DNA of 7,930 nucleotides from JAGNRR01 sp964612525 (lineage in GTDB: Bacteria > Bacteroidota > Bacteroidia > Chitinophagales > Chitinophagaceae). Under the pieces are notes generated by a model. The model was not told where the DNA came from, searched no databases, and saw only the letters and a list, made by a program, of their open reading frames with translations. Below are positions 1 through 5,619 of this stretch, in pieces. Within the stretch, counting starts at the first letter, position 1. Each line of letters begins with the position of its first letter. The position numbers and the translations under genes are program-made. The DNA is taken from the NCBI GenBank assembly GCA_964612525.1, contig CAZTCQ010000102.1, forward strand, positions 1 through 7,930, written 5' to 3'.

Positions 1-2
1 AA

Positions 3-278
3 AAAATAAAAAATAGATATAATAAAGGGGAGCGCACGCAGTTTTATTATTGGCGAGATAGCAATGGCAATGAAATTGATCTTTTAGAAGAATTAAAAAT
101 TAGGGAAATAAAAATCTCTGAAATAAAATCGTCCGCCACATTTCATACACGCTTTTTGGATACGATTACGAAGCTTAGAAATGTAAGCAATGAGCTAAAA
201 GCATCGGAGGTGATTTATGATGGGCAAGAGGGATTTTCTGCGCAAGGTACAAAAATATTGAACTGGCGAAATTTGTAG
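3..278 (+). CDS. C-terminal fragment of AAA+ ATPase with DUF4143 domain (5' end outside window)
   Basis: An open frame runs in from the left edge and stops at TAG 276-278, giving about 91 residues. It contains the segment FYYWRDSNGNEIDLL at about residues 14-28, followed by REIKISEIKSSATFHTRF and, near the end, VIYDGQEGF and ILNWRNL. The aromatic-W-R-x-x-x-G-x-E-I-D core followed by an EIKSS strand is characteristic of the nuclease-like DUF4143 domain that ends the large family of bacterial AAA+ ATPases (AAA_14 plus DUF4143). The Walker motifs would lie upstream and are not visible. Substrate and role of these ATPases are mostly unknown, and they are common accessory genes in Bacteroidota. 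The gene is convergent with ywbE, with a 79-bp gap that holds a strong dyad. The family call is from motif recognition; whether the full gene is intact cannot be seen. Confidence 0.82.
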   Translation, partial: KIKNRYNKGERTQFYYWRDSNGNEIDLLEELKIREIKISEIKSSATFHTRFLDTITKLRNVSNELKASEVIYDGQEGFSAQGTKILNWRNL

Positions 279-307
279 TTTTTTAATCAAAAACATGGGT
301 TGATATT

Positions 308-355
308 AAACTCGTCGAGTTTATATTTCTCGAGTGCTATTAACTCGACGAGTTT
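308..355. terminator. Bidirectional terminator-like extended dyad (nested palindromes)
   Basis: Arms AAACTCGTCGAGTT (308-321) and AACTCGACGAGTTT (342-355) are perfect 14-bp reverse complements. The 20-nt centre itself carries the palindrome CTCGAG at 329-334, exactly on the symmetry axis. The arm ends are A-rich on the 5' side and T-rich on the 3' side on both strands (TTTT at 353-356), the usual look of a two-way intrinsic terminator. It lies between two convergent genes and starts 2-3 nt beyond the ywbE stop codon. Each arm is also palindromic on its own around a single base, so two protein-binding sites are an alternative reading. Confidence 0.65.
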
Positions 356-357
356 TG

Positions 358-561
358 TCACTCCACATCCTCTAGAATATTCTTAACTCTACCTACTTGA
401 TTCGTTTCAAGTATTACTTTGATGCCATGCGTATGCTTAGGTGCGCTTGTCAAAATTCCCTTTACAATCCCTTCGGTTAAAACGCCAGAGCGTTGATCTT
501 TTTTTAATACGATTTCTACTACTTGCCCCACTCTAATGTTTTCACGTTTCGTTCCGTCCAT
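358..561 (-). CDS. ywbE: YwbE family protein (DUF2196)
   Basis: The 67-residue product has the conserved YwbE layout: a short basic N-terminus (KRENIRVG, residues 5-12), then VVEIVLKKDQRSGVLTEGIV (residues 14-33), then the signature APKHTHGIKV (residues 40-49), and an end of VGRVKNIL. The length matches the family, which is usually 60-70 residues. The alternating hydrophobic strands around a G-x-V turn suggest a small beta-barrel of KOW/SH3-like type; that is inference from pattern only. Biochemical function is unknown. The ATG at 561-559 is the natural start because the conserved region begins only a few residues later. It is divergent from the glycosyltransferase gene (31 bp between starts) and convergent with the ATPase, so it is probably monocistronic. 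I saw no clear TAnnTTTG promoter in the short divergent gap. Confidence 0.88.
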   Translation of the reverse strand: MDGTKRENIRVGQVVEIVLKKDQRSGVLTEGIVKGILTSAPKHTHGIKVILETNQVGRVKNILEDVE

Positions 562-574
562 ATTGTAAAAGTCC

Positions 575-582
575 TAACTTTA
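575..582 (+). promoter_or_regulatory. Weak candidate -7 box (TAACTTTA) for the glycosyltransferase gene
   Basis: TAACTTTA matches the Bacteroidota TAnnTTTG -7 consensus at all fixed positions except the last. It ends 10 nt before the ATG at 593. No convincing TTG -33 element lies 17-23 nt upstream, so this is a position-based guess. Confidence 0.3.
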
Positions 583-592
583 TATTTCATTT

Positions 593-1846
593 ATGAAGTT
601 TTTACTAATTTCTTTGGGGAGCCGTGGTGATATAGAACCGTTTTTGGCAATGGGAAATTTGCTAAAGCGAAATGGTCATGAAGTGGCCTGTTGTTTTCCG
701 GAACAGTTTGAACACTTGGCTGTGGAAGAAGGATTTACTTTTTTTAGTTTGGGTACTGAATTTTTAGAATTGATAGATAGTGAAGCGGGCAAGAGCATAA
801 TGGGTGGAATTAAAACAAGCTCGTTGAGACGATTATATTATTTGTACCTACTCTATAAAAGTTCTATTGCCATTAATAGGAAAATGTTGGCCATTCAGCA
901 TGAAGTAGTTGGTGATTATGCCCCAGACCAAATAATTTTTCATCCAAAGACAGTTTATTCTTTTGCAAAAACTAGGATTAAGAAAACGCTCTTAATGCCG
1001 ATGCCCTGTATGATTCATGCAGTGGATGATAGACCACCGGTTGGGATCAATTTTAATTGGGGTAAAAGGATGAATCGGTTGTTTTATAAAATGACCAATC
1101 TTGCCATTGCAAAAAATATTAAGCAGGTTACGAGTAATTTTTTGACTAAAGGAAAATTATCATCACAAGAAATAAAATCTTCCATAACAGGCACGAATAC
1201 GATGTATATGATATCGCCCAGTTTATTTGCAAGGCCAAATGAATGGCCCGAGAATGCACAAGTATTGGGATATTTAGAACGAGATAAAACAAGCCAATGG
1301 AATCCCAGCGATGCGCTAGAGGATTTTTTGGCCTATAATAATAAACCAATTGTACTAAGTTTTGGTAGCATGGTAAATGGTCAAGCAGAAGAAACGACTA
1401 AATTGTTCTTGGATATTTTTGAAGCCAATCAAATTCCTGCTATTATCAATATTTCTTTTGGTGGCTTGAAAGAACCCGCGGACTATAACAAAGAGTTGTT
1501 TCATTTTGTAAAAGACATTCCCTACGATTGGATTTTCTCAAAAGTATATGGTGTAATACATCATGGCGGAAGTGGTACTTCGCATATGGTTACGAAGTAT
1601 GGTTGCGTGTCTTTAATTATCCCGCATATAATAGATCAGTTTATGTGGAACGAGATTTTATCCGACCAAGGAGTCGGTCCCAAAGGAATTTCAATTCGAA
1701 AATTAAGTCGTGCTAAATTAGAACCTCTAGTTGTAGATTTTTATAGTAATGCTAGTTTTAAAGAGAAAGCTACTGAGCTTGCGAAGCAAATACAAGGTGA
1801 GTATTTTGAAGAGGAGGTACTTACTTTTTTACAAGCAAAAAACTAA
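593..1846 (+). CDS. GT1-like (UGT/MGT-type) glycosyltransferase
   Basis: The 417-residue product has the two-lobe GT-B plan of family 1 glycosyltransferases. The N-terminal acceptor lobe opens with LISLGSRGDIEPFLAMGNLL (residues 5-24), the glycine-rich loop plus GDI/EP motif seen in sterol-, macrolide- and carotenoid-type transferases. The C-terminal donor lobe has LSFGSM (residues 255-260), the nucleotide-sugar signature HHGGSGT (residues 323-329) and P-x-x-x-D-Q-x-x-x-N (P344, D348, Q349, N353), which in the family contact the donor phosphates and sugar. No signal peptide or strong membrane span is evident, so it should be cytosolic or membrane-peripheral. The donor is probably a UDP-sugar by family; the acceptor (sterol-like lipid, carotenoid or secondary metabolite) cannot be inferred because no biosynthetic genes adjoin. 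The start at 593 puts the GSRGD loop at its normal position. A TAACTTTA element (575-582) upstream resembles a -7 box and implies a very short leader. The gene ends 5 bp before the opposing gene's stop. Confidence 0.88.
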   Translation: MKFLLISLGSRGDIEPFLAMGNLLKRNGHEVACCFPEQFEHLAVEEGFTFFSLGTEFLELIDSEAGKSIMGGIKTSSLRRLYYLYLLYKSSIAINRKMLAIQHEVVGDYAPDQIIFHPKTVYSFAKTRIKKTLLMPMPCMIHAVDDRPPVGINFNWGKRMNRLFYKMTNLAIAKNIKQVTSNFLTKGKLSSQEIKSSITGTNTMYMISPSLFARPNEWPENAQVLGYLERDKTSQWNPSDALEDFLAYNNKPIVLSFGSMVNGQAEETTKLFLDIFEANQIPAIINISFGGLKEPADYNKELFHFVKDIPYDWIFSKVYGVIHHGGSGTSHMVTKYGCVSLIIPHIIDQFMWNEILSDQGVGPKGISIRKLSRAKLEPLVVDFYSNASFKEKATELAKQIQGEYFEEEVLTFLQAKN

Positions 1847-1851
1847 TATTC

Positions 1852-2283
1852 TTATTTTCTTCTGCGACGTCGCCAAAAACGTTTTCCGACTTTGGCTAAT
1901 TCTTTTTCAGCATCGATAATCTCGATATTTTTATTAAATAGGATTTGTTCAATTTTACTAATGGATAAACTTTTCTGCAGACTTAGATCTTTAATAGAAA
2001 CGCCTTTCAAATATAGTTTGACAATTTGCTTCTGCTCGTCATCTTCAACTTCTTCTGTCGATCGTTTGTCCTTCTTTTTCTTCAGTTCGGTTTTGTAGGA
2101 TTGCAGTGTTGTGATAATGTCTGTGAGTACCAATGGGTTTATCAGAACAGTTTGTTTTTCTGTAGTATTCAATATAGTTTGTTGAATTTGGATATACTTT
2201 TTGTTCTCCTTTGAAAGAACAATATCAATCAGAAAAGCACTTTTGTCATATTCAAGCAAGGTCGTTTTTAGGATAGTTTGCAT
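1852..2283 (-). CDS. Unrecognised 143-residue protein with HTH-like segment and Arg-rich tail
   Basis: I do not recognise a named family. Residues 15-65 alternate strands and end in a helix (LIDIVLSK, YIQIQQTI, QTVLINP, then LVLTDIITTLQSY), a beta-beta-beta-alpha order reminiscent of small PUR/PC4-type nucleic-acid-binding modules; this is a weak resemblance. A charged linker (residues 66-84, KKKKDKR followed by an acidic run) leads to a helical part at about 84-117 (EQKQIVKLYLKGVSIKDLSLQKSLSISKIEQIL). Its spacing looks like a helix-turn-helix of the 'lyl.G.si.diA' type. The protein ends in KRFWRRRRRK, highly basic. Together this suggests nucleic-acid binding, by inference only. There is no signal peptide or TM segment. 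ATG 2283-2281 is the start; a weak -7-like TATTTTTA lies at 2309-2302 on the minus strand. It is convergent with the glycosyltransferase (5 bp apart) and divergent from sulP. A 12-bp direct repeat brackets the gene. Confidence 0.72.
   Translation of the reverse strand: MQTILKTTLLEYDKSAFLIDIVLSKENKKYIQIQQTILNTTEKQTVLINPLVLTDIITTLQSYKTELKKKKDKRSTEEVEDDEQKQIVKLYLKGVSIKDLSLQKSLSISKIEQILFNKNIEIIDAEKELAKVGKRFWRRRRRK
1857..1868. repeat. 12-bp direct repeat, copy 1 (TTCTTCTGCGAC)
   Basis: An exact match to 2315-2326. This copy lies inside the last codons (arginine tail) of the minus-strand HTH-like gene. Together the two copies bracket that gene. A 12-bp match within 8 kb can occur by chance, so significance is doubtful. 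Confidence 0.45.
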
Positions 2284-2314
2284 AAGGTTGAATTTATATC
2301 CTAAAAATAACGAA

Positions 2315-2326
2315 TTCTTCTGCGAC
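2315..2326. repeat. 12-bp direct repeat, copy 2 (TTCTTCTGCGAC)
   Basis: An exact match to 1857-1868, placed in the intergenic region 32 bp upstream of the start codon of the HTH-like gene. The match does not extend beyond 12 bp on either side. Confidence 0.45.
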
Positions 2327-2332
2327 TGTTTT

Positions 2333-2380
2333 CACCACTCCATCACATCATCAAATTACCAAATCAGCTAATCATCAAAT
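2333..2380. repeat. Degenerate octamer tandem array, unit CATCAAAT
   Basis: Read in steps of eight from 2333 the sequence gives caccactc, catcacat, catcaaat, taccaaat, cagctaat and catcaaat. Two units are identical (2349-2356 and 2373-2380) and the others differ by a few bases. On the other strand the unit is ATTTGATG. The array ends 8 bp before the -7 box of sulP, occupying the place where a -33 element would sit. From memory, similar ATTTGATG-rich intergenic stretches are frequent in Bacteroidota genomes; their origin and function are unclear to me. Confidence 0.6.
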
Positions 2381-2388
2381 CATTTCCC

Positions 2389-2396
2389 TATTTTCG
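2389..2396 (+). promoter_or_regulatory. Candidate -7 promoter box (TATTTTCG) of sulP
   Basis: TATTTTCG differs from the Bacteroidota TAnnTTTG consensus by one base and ends 10 nt before the sulP ATG, so the transcript would have only a few leader nucleotides. No TTG lies 17-23 nt upstream; that space is filled by the octamer array. Confidence 0.5.
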
Positions 2397-2406
2397 CGCT
2401 CTTGGT

Positions 2407-3978
2407 ATGAAAAAGTATTTAAACCTTTTTGACTTTAAGCAGAAAGTAGATTACAAAACAGAAGTGTTGTCTGGCTTAACCGTGGCTTTGGCATTAGTTC
2501 CCGAGGCCGTTGCTTTCGCTATGATAGCAGGATTTAGTCCTCTGACGGGTTTATATGCTGCATTTGTAATGGGCTTGATTACCTCTATTTTTGGTGGTCG
2601 CCCAGGTATGATTAGTGGCGCAACTGGGGCTGTAGCTGTAATATTTGTAGGTTTAATTGTTCAATTAAAAGAAATAACACCCGGAATCTCTGCTGAACAA
2701 ATTCTGCAGTACGTTTTTGCCACAGTGATTTTGGCCGGTGTGATGCAAATCGTTTTTGGTTTTTTACGATTAGGAAAATTTATAAGGTTAGTACCGCACT
2801 CTGTAATGTTTGGATTTGTAAACGGTTTGGCCATTATTATTTTTATGGCGCAGTTTCCAAATTTTTATCAGAAGGGTGGGGAGACACTTCTTGAAACCCC
2901 AAAGTTGCTTGTAATGTTCGGCTTAGTTGTATTAACTATGCTCATTATTTGGCTCTTGCCAAAAGTAACTAAAGCGTTTCCTAGTTCGTTAGCGGCCATT
3001 ATTGTAGTTACCGCCATAGTTATGATATTTAATGTAGATACCTTAACTATTGCCGGCACCTTGAATGAAGGTGAATCTATAAAAGGCGGTTTTCCACCAT
3101 TCGGAATGCCTACTATCCCATTGAACATGGAAACCTTGATGGTCATTCTGCCGTTCTCAGCTATCGTAGCGGGGGTAGGTTTGATTGAAAGCTTACTCAC
3201 ATTAAACTTGGTTGACGAGATTACGCAAACGCGGGGAAGTGGAAATAAGGAAGCTGTCGCACAAGGAGCGGCTAATATCCTTTCTGGTTTTTTTGCGGGT
3301 ATGGGTGGCTGTGCCATGATTGGACAGAGTCTTATCAATACATCCAATGGAGCTCGTGCAAGACTTTCGGGTATTGTCGCTTCAATTATGCTGCTAGTAT
3401 TTATTATGTTTGGCAGTGGCATTATTGAAAAATTGCCTATGGCATCCCTCGTAGGTTTAATGTTTATGGTAGCCATTGGAACTTTCGAGTGGGCCAGTTT
3501 TAAAGTGTTTAATAAAATGCCAAAGAGCGATATTTTTGTGATGGTGGTGGTTACCTTGGTTACCGTCTTCTTACATAATTTGGCTTTGGCTGTATTGATT
3601 GGTGTCATTATTTCTGCTTTGGTTTTTGCTTGGGATAATGCCAAACGCATACGTGCGAGAAAATATATTGACGATGACGGCGTCAAACATTATGAAATTT
3701 ACGGTCCCCTTTTCTTCGGATCGGTTGGAGTCTTTAATGAAAAATTTGATGTGCTAGGAGATCCCGATGAGGTAATTATAGATTTTGGCGAAAGCCGTAT
3801 TACTGACATGAGTGCGATAGAAGCGGTTAATAAATTAACTGAGCGCTACCTTAATGCAGGCAAAAAAGTCCACCTAAAACATTTAAGCAAGGACTGCCGC
3901 GAATTGTTAAAGGACGCAGCCGAAGTAATTGACGTCAATGTTTTGGAAGATCCGAATTACAAGGTTTTGCTTGATTAA
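2407..3978 (+). CDS. SulP/SLC26 family anion transporter with C-terminal STAS domain
   Basis: The 523-residue inner-membrane protein has the SulP order. An N-terminal cytosolic segment (1-18) leads into the first helices with LVPEAVAFAMIAGFSPLTGLYAAF (residues 30-53) and the SGATGAVAV segment (70-78), both SulP hallmarks. Many hydrophobic helices follow, including GVGLIESLLTLNLVD (256-270), which carries an acidic residue (E261) in the helix that helps form the substrate site in the family, and GCAMIGQSLINTSNGARARLSG (301-322), the other conserved loop. A soluble STAS domain covers about 425-523 (VIIDFGESRITDMSAIEAV, 456-474). The family transports sulfate, bicarbonate or other anions, and the sequence alone does not decide which. 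The QSLIN-S-G-x-R-x-RLSG pattern also occurs in BicA-type bicarbonate carriers. No sulfate-assimilation or carbonic anhydrase gene is adjacent. The length is slightly short but complete. ATG 2407 fits the family N-terminus. The desaturase follows 106 bp downstream on its own promoter. Confidence 0.93.
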   Translation: MKKYLNLFDFKQKVDYKTEVLSGLTVALALVPEAVAFAMIAGFSPLTGLYAAFVMGLITSIFGGRPGMISGATGAVAVIFVGLIVQLKEITPGISAEQILQYVFATVILAGVMQIVFGFLRLGKFIRLVPHSVMFGFVNGLAIIIFMAQFPNFYQKGGETLLETPKLLVMFGLVVLTMLIIWLLPKVTKAFPSSLAAIIVVTAIVMIFNVDTLTIAGTLNEGESIKGGFPPFGMPTIPLNMETLMVILPFSAIVAGVGLIESLLTLNLVDEITQTRGSGNKEAVAQGAANILSGFFAGMGGCAMIGQSLINTSNGARARLSGIVASIMLLVFIMFGSGIIEKLPMASLVGLMFMVAIGTFEWASFKVFNKMPKSDIFVMVVVTLVTVFLHNLALAVLIGVIISALVFAWDNAKRIRARKYIDDDGVKHYEIYGPLFFGSVGVFNEKFDVLGDPDEVIIDFGESRITDMSAIEAVNKLTERYLNAGKKVHLKHLSKDCRELLKDAAEVIDVNVLEDPNYKVLLD

Positions 3979-3996
3979 AACCAAATAGTTTGTATT

Positions 3997-4031
3997 TTTG
4001 TTTAACTAATCGGGAAGTTTAGTTAAACAAA
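3997..4031. promoter_or_regulatory. 13-bp-arm inverted repeat, candidate operator upstream of desaturase
   Basis: TTTGTTTAACTAA (3997-4009) and TTAGTTAAACAAA (4019-4031) are perfect reverse complements separated by 9 bp, centre 4014. The dyad starts 18 bp after the sulP stop and ends 6 bp before the TTG (4038-4040) of the desaturase promoter. The arms are very AT-rich and no T-run follows, so a regulator-binding site fits better than a terminator, although it could also help end sulP transcripts. The regulator is unknown. Confidence 0.55.
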
Positions 4032-4037
4032 CTGAAA

Positions 4038-4070
4038 TTGAGTGCACCTAGACTTTTGCTCGTACCTTTG
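4038..4070 (+). promoter_or_regulatory. Bacteroidota-type promoter of the desaturase gene
   Basis: TTG at 4038-4040, 22 bp of spacer, then TACCTTTG at 4063-4070, a perfect TAnnTTTG -7 box. This fits the TTG-N17-23-TAnnTTTG promoter pattern known in Flavobacterium and Bacteroides. The box ends 14 nt before the ATG at 4085, so the predicted leader is only about 10 nt. This is the best promoter in the window. Confidence 0.7.
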
Positions 4071-4084
4071 TAAATTATTCTATT

Positions 4085-5167
4085 ATGGCAAAAATTACGT
4101 TCAACAATAAGAAAGGAGATTTTTATCCAACACTTAAAGAAAAAGTAAACGCTTACTTTGAAGAAACCGGTAAAAAGAAAACAGGTAGTTGGGCCATTTA
4201 CCACAAGGCTATAGTTCTATTTGCTCTTTTGATTGCTTGCTTTGGTATCGTTTTGTTTGGTGATTTCTCTAATGGAATCAAATTACTAGTGTGCGGTATC
4301 ATGGGATTAGTATCGGCAAGTATTGGTTTTAATGTAATGCATGATGCTTGCCATGGTGCTTACTCCACTAAAAGTTGGATTAATGAAATGATGGGATATT
4401 CACTTAATGTATTAGGTGGAAATTCTTACTTCTGGAAACAAAAACACAACATTATTCATCATACCTATACGAATGTGGACGGCGTAGATGACGACATTGC
4501 AAAATTGCCGACTATTCGTCATTGCGAAACCCAAAAATGGTATCCGGCCCATAAAGTACAGCATTTGTACTTGCCATTTCTTTACATGATTTCTTCTTTG
4601 TTTTGGATATTTTTCATGGATTTTCAAAAGTATTTTAAGAAAAAAATATACACGACCAAGGCTTGGAAAATGAATCGCAAGGAGAAGATAGTTTTCTGGA
4701 TAACCAAGATTTCATATGTAGCGATTTGGGTCGTTTTACCTATCTCTCTTTTTGGTTTTTTGCCTTGGTTGGCAGGATTTATGGTAATGCACGCGGTCAT
4801 GGGCTTTACACTTGGTGTGACTTTCCAATTGGCTCACGTGGTAGAAAACACTCATTTCTATACAGGCTATGAGGACACTAAAATTGACGAAGAATGGGCG
4901 ATTACCCAAGTGCTCACTACTGCAAACTTTGCACGAAAAAGTGCTGTGGTAAACTGGTTTGTTGGTGGCCTAAATTTTCAGATTGAGCATCACTTATTCC
5001 CTCGAATCAGCCATACGCACTATCCGGCCCTTAGCGAAATTGTAAAACAGCACTGCGAAGAGTATAACGTGCCGTATAACGATGCTCCAACCATGTGGAG
5101 TGCGGTTAAGTCACATTTCAAAATGATGTATATTTTTGGTCGCGGGCCAGAACTAGCAGCTGCCTAA
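4085..5167 (+). CDS. Membrane fatty acid (acyl-CoA/acyl-lipid) desaturase
   Basis: The 360-residue product is an integral membrane di-iron desaturase. The three histidine boxes are complete: HDACH (residues 86-90), HNIIHH (121-126) and QIEHH (299-303, in NFQIEHHLFP). An extra conserved segment, LAHVVENTHF, lies at 249-258. Hydrophobic spans fall at about 41-58, 66-84, 162-178, 205-223 and 226-247, in the usual arrangement of two pairs of helices with boxes facing the cytoplasm. The third box begins with Gln, the variant typical of front-end (delta-5/6-like) desaturases and of bacterial linoleoyl-CoA-desaturase-like proteins. No N-terminal cytochrome b5 domain (HPGG) is present, so a separate electron donor is needed. 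The reaction is insertion of a cis double bond into an acyl chain using O2; the regiospecificity cannot be read from sequence. It probably adjusts membrane fluidity. The gene has its own promoter with an adjacent dyad, suggesting regulation. Its TAA overlaps the stop of the opposing lipoprotein gene. Confidence 0.93.
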   Translation: MAKITFNNKKGDFYPTLKEKVNAYFEETGKKKTGSWAIYHKAIVLFALLIACFGIVLFGDFSNGIKLLVCGIMGLVSASIGFNVMHDACHGAYSTKSWINEMMGYSLNVLGGNSYFWKQKHNIIHHTYTNVDGVDDDIAKLPTIRHCETQKWYPAHKVQHLYLPFLYMISSLFWIFFMDFQKYFKKKIYTTKAWKMNRKEKIVFWITKISYVAIWVVLPISLFGFLPWLAGFMVMHAVMGFTLGVTFQLAHVVENTHFYTGYEDTKIDEEWAITQVLTTANFARKSAVVNWFVGGLNFQIEHHLFPRISHTHYPALSEIVKQHCEEYNVPYNDAPTMWSAVKSHFKMMYIFGRGPELAAA

Positions 5168-5619
5168 CGAAGAGAAACTTCCTCTTTTACGTCAATGGGC
5201 ACTCGAATAAAAATACCCTTTTTGCCAGCCTTGGTCGTACCCTTTACGTGCAAATTTATTTTATCTGCCTGCAGTAGTCCGACCATTCCTATCGCTTTCA
5301 AAGGGTTGAAATGTACATAAATCGGAAAGTCAAAATTTGCGAGTTTCGGTACGACGAATTTTTCTGCATTTTCAGCAATACCTATGTATTTATCATTTGC
5401 ATATACTTCGAGCTGGGTTTCTTTTAAGTCCAAACCAAATTTATTCGGATTGAAATATTGAAGAACGACTTTCACGGTCCCTTTATTAATTCCCATGGAT
5501 TCGATTTTTGTTTCCTTAATCCCTTTATATTCTATATCCTTGATAGAATTGCAGCCCGAGCAAAAGAAAAGGGTGGAGAAAATAAGGGTAGTAAAAATGT
5601 TACGGTTTGAAAAAATCAT
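5164..5619 (-). CDS. LEA14-type (LEA_2) lipoprotein
   Basis: The product is 151 residues from ATG 5619-5617. The start was chosen because it opens a clean lipoprotein signal peptide: MIFSNRNIFTTLIFSTLFFCSG followed by Cys23. The lipobox C-S-G-C has an unusual Cys at -3 but the G-C core and hydrophobic stretch are clear. The frame is open further upstream (to 5748), but that part lies over the coding end of the GWxTD gene and lacks a signal. The mature part carries a LEA14/water-stress-type beta-sandwich pattern: VVLQYFNPNKFGLDLKETQL (residues 51-70), VYANDKYIGIA (72-82), then VPKLANFDFPI (90-100). Related archaeal and bacterial proteins are small lipid-anchored or periplasmic proteins of unknown biochemical role. 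It follows the GWxTD gene with a 20-bp overlap, so the two are probably translationally coupled. It shares overlapping stop codons (CTAA, 5164-5167) with the desaturase on the other strand. Confidence 0.8.
   Translation of the reverse strand: MIFSNRNIFTTLIFSTLFFCSGCNSIKDIEYKGIKETKIESMGINKGTVKVVLQYFNPNKFGLDLKETQLEVYANDKYIGIAENAEKFVVPKLANFDFPIYVHFNPLKAIGMVGLLQADKINLHVKGTTKAGKKGIFIRVPIDVKEEVSLR

Noticed and set aside
279..296. T-run/A-run pair just after the ATPase stop as a terminator
   Set aside because: The pairing is only T against A with a 4-base loop and would be too weak; the GC-containing dyad at 308-355 is the better candidate.
1864..1873. Perfect 10-bp palindrome GCGACGTCGC near the convergent ends of the glycosyltransferase and HTH-like genes
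   Set aside because: It comes from consecutive arginine codons in the basic tail. It has no loop for a stable hairpin and no T-run, so it is not a terminator.
2333..2380. Possible CRISPR array
   Set aside because: The units are 8 bp and directly contiguous, with no spacers and no cas genes nearby.
2868..3686. Long open frame (about 272 codons) antisense to sulP
   Set aside because: It lies entirely inside a well-supported SulP gene on the other strand and has no family motif; low stop-codon frequency opposite hydrophobic-rich coding DNA explains it.
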